Positions 17,444 to 26,285 of a stretch of DNA of 64,000 nt are shown here, piece after piece. The notes beneath the pieces were generated by a model. That model was not told the DNA's origin. It ran no database searches and was given only the letters and a program-made list of their open reading frames with translations. This DNA is from Streptomyces oryzae (lineage in GTDB: Bacteria > Actinomycetota > Actinomycetes > Streptomycetales > Streptomycetaceae): assembly GCF_017676365.1 (NCBI RefSeq), contig NZ_JADKMA010000013.1, positions 1-64,000 on the forward strand, written 5' to 3'. The stretch's first letter is position 1; every line of letters starts with the position of its first letter. The translations under genes were made by a program, and so were the position numbers.

Positions 17444-18997
17444 GTGGACGCACCCAACGGCTTCTGGGCACAGGCCCAGCAGGATCCCGGGCGTACGGTC
17501 CTTGTCGCGCCGGACGGCGAGGAGTGGTCGGCGGCCAGGCTGCACGCGGAGTGCAACAAGCTCACGCACGCCCTCCGCGCCGCCGGCCTGACAGCGGGCG
17601 ACGCGTTCGCGACAGTGCTGCCCAACGGCCCGGAGTTCATCGCCGCCTACCTCGCCGCCGCGCAGTCCGGCCTCTACCTGGTCCCGGTCAACCACCACCT
17701 GGTCGGCCCGGAGATCGCCTGGATACTCTCCGACTCCGGCGCGAAGATCCTCCTGGCCCACTCCCGCTTCGCGGACACCGCGCGGGCTGCCGCCGACGAG
17801 GCGGAGCTGCCACCGGCCCGGCGCTACTGCCTGGGGGAGATCGACGGCTTCCGCCCGTACGCGGAGTTGCTGCACGGCCAGTCGGGCGAGCCCCCGGCCG
17901 AGCGGGACCGCACCAGCGGCTGGGTCATGAACTACACGTCCGGCACCACCGGCCGCCCCCGCGGCATCCGGCGGCCCCTCACCGGCAGGCGTCCTGAGGA
18001 GATGCCACTCGGCGGCTTTCTCGGCATCTTCGGCATCCGGCCGTTCGACGACAACGTCCATCTGGTCTGTTCGCCGCTCTACCACACCGCCGTGCTCCAG
18101 TTCGCCGCCGCCGCGCTGCACATCGGGCACCAGCTGGTGGTGATGGACAAGTGGGACCCGGAGGAGATGCTGCGGCTGATCGACCTCCACCGCTGTACGC
18201 ACACACATATGGTGCCGACGCAGTTCCACCGGCTGCTGGCGCTGCCCGCCACGACGCGGGCCCGCTACGACGTCTCCTCCATGCGGCACGCCATCCACGG
18301 CGCCGCGCCCTGCCCCGACCATGTGAAGCGGGCGATGATCGAGTGGTGGGGCAGCTGTGTGGAGGAGTACTACGCCGCGAGCGAGGGCGGGGGAGCGTTC
18401 GCGACGGCCGAGGACTGGCTGAAGAAGCCGGGCACGGTCGGCAAGGCGTGGCCGATCAGCGAGCTGGCCGTCTTCGACGACGACGGCAACCGGCTCGGCG
18501 CGGGTGAGCTGGGCACTGTCTACATGAAGATGAGCACCGGCGGTTTCTCGTACCACAAGGACGAGGGGAAAACCCGCAAGAACCGGATCGGGGACTTCTT
18601 CACCGTCGGTGACCTGGGGTATCTGGACGAGGACGGCTATCTCTTCCTGCGCGACCGGAAGATCGACATGATCATCTCCGGTGGGGTGAACATCTATCCC
18701 GCCGAGATAGAAGCCGCCCTGCTCACCCACCCGGCGGTGGCGGACGCCGCAGCCTTCGGTGTGCCGCACGACGACTGGGGCGAGGAGGTCAAGGCCGTTG
18801 TCGAGCCCGCCCCGGACCACCGCCCGGGGCCGGAACTGGCCGCGGAGATCCTGGCCCACTGTGCGGGCCGACTCGCGGGCTACAAATGCCCCAAAACGGT
18901 GGATTTCACCGAGGAAATGCCGCGTGACCCCAACGGCAAGCTCTACAAGCGCAGACTGCGGGCACCGTACTGGGAGGAACGGGAACGACCGCAGTGA
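17444..18997 (+). CDS. Acyl-CoA synthetase (FadD-like)
   Basis: A 517-residue ANL-superfamily acyl-AMP/CoA ligase. The P-loop YTSGTTGRPRG is at about 164-174, the GD hinge region (VGDLGYLDEDGY) follows FFT, and the catalytic lysine is in PNGK (about 498). GTG start with AAAGGAG upstream; the 31-residue upstream extension is low-complexity and contains the direct repeat. It probably forms an operon with the nitronate monooxygenase. The substrate is a fatty or sterol-derived acid, not resolved. A hairpin terminator follows. Confidence 0.92.
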   Translation: MDAPNGFWAQAQQDPGRTVLVAPDGEEWSAARLHAECNKLTHALRAAGLTAGDAFATVLPNGPEFIAAYLAAAQSGLYLVPVNHHLVGPEIAWILSDSGAKILLAHSRFADTARAAADEAELPPARRYCLGEIDGFRPYAELLHGQSGEPPAERDRTSGWVMNYTSGTTGRPRGIRRPLTGRRPEEMPLGGFLGIFGIRPFDDNVHLVCSPLYHTAVLQFAAAALHIGHQLVVMDKWDPEEMLRLIDLHRCTHTHMVPTQFHRLLALPATTRARYDVSSMRHAIHGAAPCPDHVKRAMIEWWGSCVEEYYAASEGGGAFATAEDWLKKPGTVGKAWPISELAVFDDDGNRLGAGELGTVYMKMSTGGFSYHKDEGKTRKNRIGDFFTVGDLGYLDEDGYLFLRDRKIDMIISGGVNIYPAEIEAALLTHPAVADAAAFGVPHDDWGEEVKAVVEPAPDHRPGPELAAEILAHCAGRLAGYKCPKTVDFTEEMPRDPNGKLYKRRLRAPYWEERERPQ

Positions 18998-19016
18998 CGG
19001 GGGTCACCCGGTGAGA

Positions 19017-19034
19017 CCGGACGGGCACGTCCGG
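19017..19034 (+). terminator. Hairpin after acyl-CoA synthetase
   Basis: A perfect 7-bp stem, CCGGACG, with GGCA loop and CGTCCGG, 20 nt past the stop codon and followed by a short GAGCTTT tail. Confidence 0.55.
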
Positions 19035-19163
19035 GAGCTTTGCCCAAACCAGACCTGGTGGCCACTTTTCCCCCCCCTTCCTGGCGCGGTCATGATGATC
19101 AAGCGGCGTCGTGGGGGCCGCCCACGGCGGCGCCGTCATACGCACCAACGTCAGGAGGACCCC

Positions 19164-20618
19164 ATGGCCGGGCTCTGGAGCGGCGAGGGCGTACTGCGCC
19201 GCAAACCCATCGAGCACATCGAAGAGACCGAGGGCGGCACCGGACCGCAGCTCTCCCGCACCCTCGGTCTGCGGCACCTGACCGCGATCGGCGTCGGCGG
19301 CATCATCGGGGCGGGGATCTTCAGCCTCGCGGGCACGGTCGCCAACGGCAAGGCAGGCCCCGCCGTGCTGATCTCGTTCCTCGTCGCCGGGCTGGCCAGC
19401 GCCTGCGCGGCGCTCTCCTACGCCGAGTTCGCCGGGCTCATCCCGAAGGCGGGCTCCGCCTACACCTACGGCTACGCCGTCCTCGGCGAGCTCGGCGGCT
19501 GGTTCATCGGCTGGGACCTGCTGCTGGAGTACACCGCCATCGTCGCGGTGGTGGCCATCGGCATCTCCGGCTACTTCTCCTTCCTGCTGGGCGAGACGGG
19601 CATCGAACTGCCCGCCTGGATGCTGGGCGCGCCCGGCACCGGGGACGGGCACCGCGTCGACCTGTTCGCGGCCGTGCTGTGTCTGCTGATCGCCTATCTG
19701 CTCACCCGGGGCATCAAGAACGCCGCGCGCTTCGAGCTGATCGTCGTCGGCCTCAAGGTCCTGGTCGTGCTGCTGGTGATCGGCGTCGGCGTCTTCCACG
19801 TCAAGACCGGCAACTGGCACCCGTTCTTCCCGTTCGGCATCTCGGGAGCCTTCACCGGTGCCGCCACGGTCTTCTTCGCCGTCTTCGGCTACGACGCGAT
19901 GAGCACGGCGGCCGAGGAGTCCGTGGACGCCCAGAAGCACATGCCCAAGGCGATCATCTACTCCCTGGCCATCTCGATGGTCCTGTATGTGGCCGCCTCG
20001 CTGGTGCTGACCGGCATGCAGAACTACAAGGACATCGACCCCGACAGCGGGTTCTCCACCGCGTTCAAGTCCGTCGGGCTCGGCGGTATCGCCGATGTCA
20101 TCGCTGTCGGCGCCATCATCGGCATCCTCACCGTGATGTTCACCTTCATGCTCGGCGTCACCCGGGTCTGGTTCTCGATGAGCCGGGACGGGCTGCTGCC
20201 CAAGTGGTTCGCCAAGACCGACCCCGTCCACCATGTGCCCGTCCGCGTCACCTGGATCGTGGGCGTCGTCTCCGCCGTCATCGCGGGGCTGCTGCCCATC
20301 CAGGAAGCGGCCGAGCTGACGAACATCGGCATCCTGCTGGCGTTCGTCGTGGTCTGCGTCGCGGTCATCGTCCTGCGCTACCGGCGGCCCGATCTGCCGC
20401 GCACCTTCAAGGTCCCCGGCATGCCGGTCACCCCGGCGCTCGGCGTCGTCTTCTCGATCTGGCTGACCACCTACCTCGCGTGGCAGACCTGGCTGCGCTT
20501 CGCCGTGTGGTTCGTCGTCGGCCTGGCCGTGTACTTCAGCTACTCCTACCGCAGCTCCGAGCTGGCCAGGCGGCCCGGCGACACCCTCCCGCCCTCCTTC
20601 GGGAAGCGGGACCCCTAG
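19164..20618 (+). CDS. APC-superfamily amino acid permease
   Basis: A 484-residue permease with about 12 transmembrane segments, closest in pattern to the cationic amino acid transporter (CAT/YfnA) branch. Features are the N-terminal HIEETEG leader, the unwound first helix GVGGIIGAGIFSLAG, AGLIPKAGSAYTY and the conserved FGYDAMSTAAEESVDAQKHMP. ATG start behind AGGAGGA. The 166-bp upstream gap has a poly-C tract near 19070. The downstream hydrolase begins 18 nt after its stop, so they are likely co-transcribed. Confidence 0.93.
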   Translation: MAGLWSGEGVLRRKPIEHIEETEGGTGPQLSRTLGLRHLTAIGVGGIIGAGIFSLAGTVANGKAGPAVLISFLVAGLASACAALSYAEFAGLIPKAGSAYTYGYAVLGELGGWFIGWDLLLEYTAIVAVVAIGISGYFSFLLGETGIELPAWMLGAPGTGDGHRVDLFAAVLCLLIAYLLTRGIKNAARFELIVVGLKVLVVLLVIGVGVFHVKTGNWHPFFPFGISGAFTGAATVFFAVFGYDAMSTAAEESVDAQKHMPKAIIYSLAISMVLYVAASLVLTGMQNYKDIDPDSGFSTAFKSVGLGGIADVIAVGAIIGILTVMFTFMLGVTRVWFSMSRDGLLPKWFAKTDPVHHVPVRVTWIVGVVSAVIAGLLPIQEAAELTNIGILLAFVVVCVAVIVLRYRRPDLPRTFKVPGMPVTPALGVVFSIWLTTYLAWQTWLRFAVWFVVGLAVYFSYSYRSSELARRPGDTLPPSFGKRDP

Positions 20619-20636
20619 CGGGGTACGGTCCCCCGT

Positions 20637-21341
20637 ATGAGCGAAAACGGAACGCAGACGGTTCGTACGGGCGGCATCCGGCTCAGCTATCGCTCCTGGG
20701 GCGCCGAGGAGGGAGTTCCCGTCGTCCTGCTGCACTGCCTCGGTGAGGACGGCGAGGACTGGCGCGGCCCCCTCATCTCGGCGCTCGCCGGCACGCATCC
20801 CGTATACGCCCTCGACCTGCGGGGCCACGGCGAGAGCGACTGGCCGGGCAGCTACGGCATGGACGACTTCGTCGCCGATCTGCGGGGATTCCTGGACGAA
20901 CTCGGCATCGGCAAGGCGATCCTCGTCGGCCACTCCTTCGGCTCCGTCGTCGCCTACCTGTTCGCGCAGGAGCACCCGCAGCGGGTGGAGCGTCTGGTGC
21001 TGGAGGAGACGGGAGCCATGCGGCCGGTGCGTCCGCCGCAGGAGGTGCCGGAACCGCCGCCGGGCACCCCGCTCTTCGACTGGGAGGTCAAGGCCCAGTG
21101 GACCCGGCAGCGCAATGACCCCGACCCGCGGTGGTGGGACCGGCTCCAGGACATCACGGCCCCCACCCTGCTGGTCGGCGGCGGCGACCGCAGCCACCTC
21201 CCCCAGGAGGACCTGGAGCTGATGGCCGAGCGGATGCCCCAAGCGCGCGTCATCACCATCGACGGCGCGGGGCATCTGGTGCACGAGGCCCGCCCCATGG
21301 AGTTCACCAGGGCGGTCCTGGACTTCCTCACGGAGAGCTGA
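20637..21341 (+). CDS. Alpha/beta hydrolase
   Basis: A compact 234-residue alpha/beta hydrolase. DLRGHGESDWPG precedes the nucleophile elbow GHSFGS (Ser100); a late Asp in GGGDRSHL and His213 in GAGHLVHE complete the triad. Short, with little or no cap domain. ATG start 18 nt after the permease stop. It converges with fadD19 33 bp away. Substrate unknown. Confidence 0.87.
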   Translation: MSENGTQTVRTGGIRLSYRSWGAEEGVPVVLLHCLGEDGEDWRGPLISALAGTHPVYALDLRGHGESDWPGSYGMDDFVADLRGFLDELGIGKAILVGHSFGSVVAYLFAQEHPQRVERLVLEETGAMRPVRPPQEVPEPPPGTPLFDWEVKAQWTRQRNDPDPRWWDRLQDITAPTLLVGGGDRSHLPQEDLELMAERMPQARVITIDGAGHLVHEARPMEFTRAVLDFLTES

Positions 21342-21374
21342 GGGCGCGAGGGGAGCCGGGGGAGGCGCGCTGCC

Positions 21375-23024
21375 TCACCCCGCCCTCTCGGCCAAGGTCC
21401 GGCGGGCCCAGCGGTAGTCGGCCTTGCCGCTGGGCGACCGCTGGATGTGCTCCGTCAGTACGACGGTGCGCGGCACCTTGTACCCCGCGAGCCGGGTGCG
21501 GGCGTGGTCCCGCACCCCCTCGGCGGTCAACGGCGGTGCCCCGTGGCGCGGTTGGACGACGGCAGCGACGCGGTGGCCCCACTTCTCGTCGGGGACGCCC
21601 GCGACGAGCGCGTCGTAGATGTCGGGGTGGGACTTGAGGGCTTCCTCGACCTCTTCAGGAAAGACCTTCTCGCCACCGGTGTTGATGCACTGCGAGCCCC
21701 GGCCCAGCACGGTGACGACGCCCTCCGCGTCCACGGTGGCCATGTCGCCGAGCAGCACCCAGCGGGCGCCGTCGGCCTCGAAGAACGTCTCGGCGCTCTT
21801 GGCCGGGTCGTTGTAGTAGCCGAGGGGTACGTGCCCGCGCAGCGCCAGGCGGCCGACCTCGCCGGGCGGCACCGGCCGGTGGGTGGCCGGATCGACCACG
21901 GCCGTACCGTCGTTGACGGTGATCCGGAAGCCCTTCGCCGGTCCTGAGTCGGCCGTCGCCGTGCCGTTGAACCCGGACTCCGAGGAGCCGAAGTTGTTGA
22001 TGAGCGTGGCGTGCGGCACCAGTCCGGCGAACTGCTCCCGCACCGTCTCGGAGAGGACAGCGCCCGAGCTGGAGACCGCGAGCAGCGACGAGCAGTCGGT
22101 GCCGCGCAGCGGACCGGCGAGCGCGTCCACCAGCGGGCGCAGCATCGCGTCGCCCACCAGCGAGACCGCTGTGACCTTCTCGTGTTCGATGGTGCGCAGC
22201 ACCTCCTCGGGCACGAACTTGCGGTGCAGCACCACCTTCTGGCCGTAGTTGAACCCGATGAAGAGGGTCAGCGTCGAGGTGCCGTGCATCAGCGGGGGAG
22301 TGGGGAAGAACACCAGCCCCGCACCGCCGGCCGCGACGCGCTCGGCCAGCTCCTCGGGCCGGGCGACGGGCTCACCGGTGGGAGCGCCGCCGCCGAGCCC
22401 GGAGAAGAACAGGTCCTCGGACCGCCACATCACTCCTTTGGGCATTCCGGTGGTGCCGCCGGTGTAGATCAGGAACAGATCGTCGGGCGAGCGCGGGCCG
22501 AAGTCGCGGTCCGACGGCTGGGCCGCCTCCGCCTCGGCGAACTCGGCGACGCCGACGGGGGCCACGGTGAGCGCGATGTCCGGCCCGTACTGCCTCTCCC
22601 GCGGCCGGCCGCCCACCCGCACGAGGTGGCGCAGCTTCGGGGCGAGCGGCGCCGCGGCAGCCACCCGCGCCGTGAACTCGCCGTCGAAGACGAGCGCGGT
22701 CAGATCGGCGTCCCGGTACAGATGGACCAGCTCGTCCGCCACATAGCGGTAGTTGACGTTCACGGGGACGGCACGGATCTTCAGGCAGGCGAGCAGGGCC
22801 TGTACGTACTCGACGCCGTTGTACAGATGCAGTCCGACATGGTCGCCCGGGCCGACGCCGGCGTAGGTGAGGTGGTGCGCGAAGCGGTTGGCCGCGCGGT
22901 CCAGCTCGGCGTAGGTCAGCCTGCGTTCGGCGCCGGTACCGGGGTGGTCCAGATGGACCAGTGCTTCGCGGTCAGGGACGGTGTCGACGATCGACTCGAA
23001 CAGATCGGCAAGGTTGTACTCCAC
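21375..23024 (-). CDS. fadD19: FadD19-like sterol/acyl-CoA synthetase
   Basis: A 549-residue ANL ligase whose sequence follows mycobacterial FadD19 closely: the N-terminal YNLADLFESIVD, YTGGTTGMPKGVMWR, PPLMHG, LGRGSQCINTGGEKV and the end KRSP-like RSPSGKADYRWA. FadD19 activates C26 sterol side-chain acids and is needed for C24-branched sterols in mycobacteria and rhodococci. The GTG start (23024) is chosen because GGAGGAG lies just before it; an ATG five codons upstream overlaps that site. It is divergent from echA19 across a gap carrying two palindromic operators. The function comes from family resemblance plus gene order. Confidence 0.88.
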   Translation of the reverse strand: MEYNLADLFESIVDTVPDREALVHLDHPGTGAERRLTYAELDRAANRFAHHLTYAGVGPGDHVGLHLYNGVEYVQALLACLKIRAVPVNVNYRYVADELVHLYRDADLTALVFDGEFTARVAAAAPLAPKLRHLVRVGGRPRERQYGPDIALTVAPVGVAEFAEAEAAQPSDRDFGPRSPDDLFLIYTGGTTGMPKGVMWRSEDLFFSGLGGGAPTGEPVARPEELAERVAAGGAGLVFFPTPPLMHGTSTLTLFIGFNYGQKVVLHRKFVPEEVLRTIEHEKVTAVSLVGDAMLRPLVDALAGPLRGTDCSSLLAVSSSGAVLSETVREQFAGLVPHATLINNFGSSESGFNGTATADSGPAKGFRITVNDGTAVVDPATHRPVPPGEVGRLALRGHVPLGYYNDPAKSAETFFEADGARWVLLGDMATVDAEGVVTVLGRGSQCINTGGEKVFPEEVEEALKSHPDIYDALVAGVPDEKWGHRVAAVVQPRHGAPPLTAEGVRDHARTRLAGYKVPRTVVLTEHIQRSPSGKADYRWARRTLAERAG

Positions 23025-23050
23025 GGCGCGCTCCTCCATACCCGGCCCGG

Positions 23051-23170
23051 CGTGCTCGTTCGTGTACGTGCTCGTCCGCGTGCGCCCCCGTGGCTGTCGC
23101 GATGCGCCCCCGTGCGTGCCCCGCCCCCGTGCGTATCCCGCACTCGCGCGTCCCCCGCCCGTGCGTGCCC
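23051..23170. repeat. Degenerate GTGCG/CCCCCGTGCGT repeats
   Basis: The fadD19-proximal part of the 308-bp divergent gap is built from imperfect repeats of GCCCCCGTGCGT and CGTGCTCGT. It is non-coding and lies in the fadD19 leader or promoter. Its origin is probably replication slippage. Confidence 0.6.
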
Positions 23171-23241
23171 AGCAGCGGTGTCGTCCGGCGTCATCAGAGC
23201 ACCGGCGCGCGAAGACGGGAAGGGCTTCCGCACCAGAAATA

Positions 23242-23254
23242 TGACGCTGCGTCA
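23242..23254. promoter_or_regulatory. Perfect palindrome TGACGC-T-GCGTCA in the fadD19/echA19 gap
   Basis: A 6-1-6 perfect inverted repeat followed by GAAA. The same sequence with one change occurs at 16177-16189 before the nitronate monooxygenase. It is a likely operator for a TetR-type regulator not encoded here. Confidence 0.65.
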
Positions 23255-23283
23255 GAAACCTCTTGAACTCCGCGCGGCATTAC

Positions 23284-23297
23284 TGCAACCTGTTCCA
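23284..23297. promoter_or_regulatory. KstR-like operator in the fadD19/echA19 gap
   Basis: TGCAACCTGTTCCA matches TnnAACnnGTTnnA at every fixed position. It lies 35 nt before echA19 and 30 nt from the TGACGC palindrome. It is the second full match in the window, and both precede beta-oxidation genes. Confidence 0.65.
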
Positions 23298-23332
23298 GGT
23301 CCTGAGGCGGCCCGCAGACGGGAGGATCCGCG

Positions 23333-24133
23333 ATGGGCGGCACCGAACATCTGACCGTGGAGCGCGTGGGTGCCACCCTCGTGCTCACCCTGAACCGTCC
23401 CGAAGCCAGGAACGCCCTCTCGCTGCCGCTGCTCGTCGGCCTGTACGACGGCTGGCTGGCGGCCGACGCGGACGACGCGATCCGCTCCGTCGTCCTCACC
23501 GGCGCGGGCGGCACCTTCTGCGCCGGCATGGACCTGAAGTCCCTCGCCGGTGACGGCATGACCGGCGAGCACTACCGCGAGCGGCTGCGCGAGGACCCGG
23601 ACCTGCACTGGAAGGCGATGCTGCGGCACCATCGCCCGCGCAAGCCCGTCGTCGCGGCCGTCGAGGGCCACTGCGTGGCGGGCGGCACCGAGATGCTCCA
23701 GGGCACGGACATCCGCGTCGCAGGCCAGAGCGCCGTCTTCGGACTCTACGAAGTGCGCCGCGGACTGTTCCCCATCGGCGGCTCGACGGTACGGCTGCCG
23801 CGGCAGATCCCGCGTACGCACGCGCTGGAGATGCTGCTGACCGGGCGCCCGTACAGCGCCGAGGAGGCAGCACGCATCGGGCTGATCGGGCGCGTCGTAC
23901 CCGACGGCACGGCGCTGGAGGCGGCCCTGGAGATCGCGGAACGCGTCAACGCCTGCGGCCCGTTGGCGGTCGAGGCGGTGAAGGCTTCCGTCTACGAGAC
24001 GGCCGCCATGCCCGAACCTGACGCGCTGGCCGCGGAGTTGGAGCGCGGCTGGCCCGTCTTCGACACGGCGGACGCCAAGGAGGGCGCCCGTGCGTTCGCG
24101 GAGAAGCGAGAGCCCCGGTTCCGCCGCGCGTGA
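23333..24133 (+). CDS. echA19: Enoyl-CoA hydratase (EchA19-like)
   Basis: A 266-residue crotonase-fold hydratase. The oxyanion-hole strand is CAGMDLK; both catalytic glutamates expected of a hydratase are present, one in GHCVAGGTEM and one in LYEVRRG. The C-terminal EGARAFAEKREPRF is typical of EchA enzymes. It would hydrate an enoyl-CoA of a sterol side chain by analogy with EchA19. First gene of a four-gene operon (echA19, DUF35, thiolase, thiolase) with stop/start overlaps. ATG start just after GAGGATCCGCG. Confidence 0.92.
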   Translation: MGGTEHLTVERVGATLVLTLNRPEARNALSLPLLVGLYDGWLAADADDAIRSVVLTGAGGTFCAGMDLKSLAGDGMTGEHYRERLREDPDLHWKAMLRHHRPRKPVVAAVEGHCVAGGTEMLQGTDIRVAGQSAVFGLYEVRRGLFPIGGSTVRLPRQIPRTHALEMLLTGRPYSAEEAARIGLIGRVVPDGTALEAALEIAERVNACGPLAVEAVKASVYETAAMPEPDALAAELERGWPVFDTADAKEGARAFAEKREPRFRRA

Positions 24134-24180
24134 GAACGCCCGCCCGTCGCCCCCTGCCAGAGACGGAGAGGTACCCACCC

Positions 24181-25146
24181 TTGAATGCGGCCCCGGCACA
24201 GAAAGTGCTCAGCGCACCCCTCGTCGTCGAGTTCCCCTTCACCCGCTCCCTCGGCCCTGTCCAGAGCGCCTTCCTCACCGGCCTGCGCGAACGCACGGTC
24301 CTCGGTGTCATGGCATCGGACGGCCGCGTCCTCGTACCGCCCACCGAGTACGACCCCGTCACCGCAGAGGAGATCCGCGACCTGGTGGAGGTGGGCAGCA
24401 CCGGCACCGTCACCACCTGGTCGTGGAACGCCGCCCCGCGCAGAGGGCAGCCGCTGCGGCGCCCCTTCGCCTGGGTGCTGGTCCGCCTCGACGGCGCCGA
24501 CACCGCCCTGCTGCACGCGCTGGACGCGCCGGAGGGGCCCGCATCGGTCCGCACTGGCATGCGCGTGGGCATCCGCTGGTCCGAGCAGCGCAGCGGCGCC
24601 ATCACGGACATCGCCTGCTTCGAGCCCGTCGGCACCAGCGCACCCACCCACCGCGCCGAGCCGCACACCGGCGCGTTCGCCGACCCGGTCACCGGCATCG
24701 TCGCCGAGGCCCGCCTCGACTACACCTACACGCCGGGGCGCGCCCAGACCCGCTACCTCGACGCGCTGGCCGGCCATCGCACGCTCGGCGAGCGCTGTCC
24801 GCGCTGCCGCAAGGTGTACGTCCCGCCCCGCGGCGCCTGCCCCACCTGCGGAGTGCCGACCGGCGAGCAGGTCGAGGTCGGCCCGCGCGGGACGGTCACC
24901 ACGTTCTGCGTCGTCAACATCAAGGCCAAAGGGCTCGACATCGAGGTGCCGTACGTCTACGCGCACATCGCCCTCGACGGCGCCGGGCTCGCACTGCACG
25001 GACGTATCGCCGGCATCCCCTACGACCAGGTGCGTATGGGCCTGCGCGTCGAGCCCGTCTGGACCGAGGGCGGACGCCATCCGGACCACTACCGGCCAAC
25101 CGGCGAGCCCGACGCCGACTACGAGACGTACAAGGAGCTGCTGTGA
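24181..25146 (+). CDS. DUF35 OB-fold protein (two-domain)
   Basis: About 321 residues with two DUF35/OB-fold halves joined by a rubredoxin-like zinc ribbon (C206, C209, C220, C223 in CPRC..CPTC). DUF35 proteins are obligate partners of thiolase-like retro-aldolases and acyl-CoA ligases in sterol degradation, where they deliver CoA-thioesters (the ChsH2-Ltp2 example). It sits directly before two thiolase genes, matching mycobacterial Rv3521. I chose a TTG start with GGAGAGG 10 nt upstream; a GTG at 24130 overlapping the echA19 stop (GTGA) would add 17 residues but lacks a ribosome site. Confidence 0.85.
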   Translation: MNAAPAQKVLSAPLVVEFPFTRSLGPVQSAFLTGLRERTVLGVMASDGRVLVPPTEYDPVTAEEIRDLVEVGSTGTVTTWSWNAAPRRGQPLRRPFAWVLVRLDGADTALLHALDAPEGPASVRTGMRVGIRWSEQRSGAITDIACFEPVGTSAPTHRAEPHTGAFADPVTGIVAEARLDYTYTPGRAQTRYLDALAGHRTLGERCPRCRKVYVPPRGACPTCGVPTGEQVEVGPRGTVTTFCVVNIKAKGLDIEVPYVYAHIALDGAGLALHGRIAGIPYDQVRMGLRVEPVWTEGGRHPDHYRPTGEPDADYETYKELL

Positions 25147-26285
25147 CGAGCCGAGCGGGGCACAGCCGGGCGGGGTACCGCGAGGAGGGCCGCAGAGACG
25201 TCGCCGTGGTGGCCTTCGCGCAGACGGCGCACGTACGCGCGGCCGACAGCCTCTCCGAGGTCGAGATGCTGCTGCCGGTGCTGCGCGAAGTCCTCGACGG
25301 AACGGGGCTGTCGGCGGGGGAGATCGACTTCACCTGCTCCGGCTCCTGCGACTATCTGGCCGGCCGACCGTTCTCCTTCACCATGGCGCTGGACGGAGTG
25401 GGTGCCTGGCCGCCGATCTCCGAGTCGCATGTGGAGATGGACGGTGCCTGGGCGCTCTACGAGGCATGGGTCAAGATCCTCACCGGCGAGGCCGAGACCG
25501 CGCTCGTCTACTCCTACGGCAAGTCCTCAGCGGGCGATCTGCCCGAGGTCCTCACCCGGCAGCTCGACCCGTACTACGTCGCGCCGCTGTGGCCCGACTC
25601 CCCCTCGCTGGCCGCACTTCAGGCCCGCGCCCTGATCGACGCGGGCGAGACCGACGAACGGGAGCTGGCCGGGATCGCGGCGCGCAGCAGGAACGCCGCA
25701 CAGGACAACCCGTATGCACAACTGGCCGGCTCGCCCGCCGCCGGCACCCTGCTGGAGGACGACTATCTCGCGCAGCCCCTGCGGCTGCACGACGTTCCGC
25801 CCGTCACCGACGGCGCCGCCGCCGTGCTGCTCGCCGCGGGGGACACAGCTCGTCGGCTGAGCCGGCGCCCCGCGTGGATCAGCGGCATGGACCACCGGAT
25901 CGACCCGCATGGCCTGGGCGTACGCGACCTCACCGACTCGCCCTCCACCCGGCTGGCCGCCGAACGTGCCGGACTGTTCGCTCCGGGGGCACCACCACCG
26001 GACGTCGCCGAACTGCACGCCCCGTTCACCTCCCAGGAAGTCGTCCTGCGCAAGGCCCTGCGGCTCGGCGAGGACACCGTCGTCAACCCCTCGGGCGGCC
26101 CACTGGCGGCCAACCCCGTCATGGCGGCCGGGCTCATCCGGATCGGCGAAGCAGCAGCGCGCGTCTCCCGCGGCGAGGCCCGCCGCGCGGTCGCGCACGC
26201 CACCTCGGGGCCATGCCTCCAGCAGAACCTCGTCGCGGTCCTGGAGGCGGACGGTGGCGAAGACGAAGGAGGAGGGCAGGCATGA
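25143..26285 (+). CDS. Thiolase-like protein (Ltp4-like)
   Basis: About 380 residues, thiolase superfamily, lipid-transfer-protein branch. Visible are the FAQTAHVR start strand, the segment FTCSGSCDYLAGRP where the nucleophile region would be, GAAAVLLA and the C-terminal NPSGGPLAANPVMAAG with a His in AHATSGPCLQQNLV. The usual thiolase nucleophile motif is poorly conserved, as in retro-aldolase members. GTG start overlaps the DUF35 stop by 4 nt and has AAGGAG 5 nt upstream, so the pair is translationally coupled. Position between DUF35 and the Ltp3-like gene fits Ltp4 of mycobacteria. Confidence 0.85.
   Translation: MTSRAGHSRAGYREEGRRDVAVVAFAQTAHVRAADSLSEVEMLLPVLREVLDGTGLSAGEIDFTCSGSCDYLAGRPFSFTMALDGVGAWPPISESHVEMDGAWALYEAWVKILTGEAETALVYSYGKSSAGDLPEVLTRQLDPYYVAPLWPDSPSLAALQARALIDAGETDERELAGIAARSRNAAQDNPYAQLAGSPAAGTLLEDDYLAQPLRLHDVPPVTDGAAAVLLAAGDTARRLSRRPAWISGMDHRIDPHGLGVRDLTDSPSTRLAAERAGLFAPGAPPPDVAELHAPFTSQEVVLRKALRLGEDTVVNPSGGPLAANPVMAAGLIRIGEAAARVSRGEARRAVAHATSGPCLQQNLVAVLEADGGEDEGGGQA

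Noticed and set aside
16187-18859. Long minus-strand open frame opposite the nitronate monooxygenase and acyl-CoA synthetase
   Set aside because: The plus-strand proteins are full-length recognised enzymes; the antisense product has no recognisable motif.
23051-23170. CRISPR-like repeat array
   Set aside because: Units are short, degenerate and without unique spacers; they look like slippage repeats.
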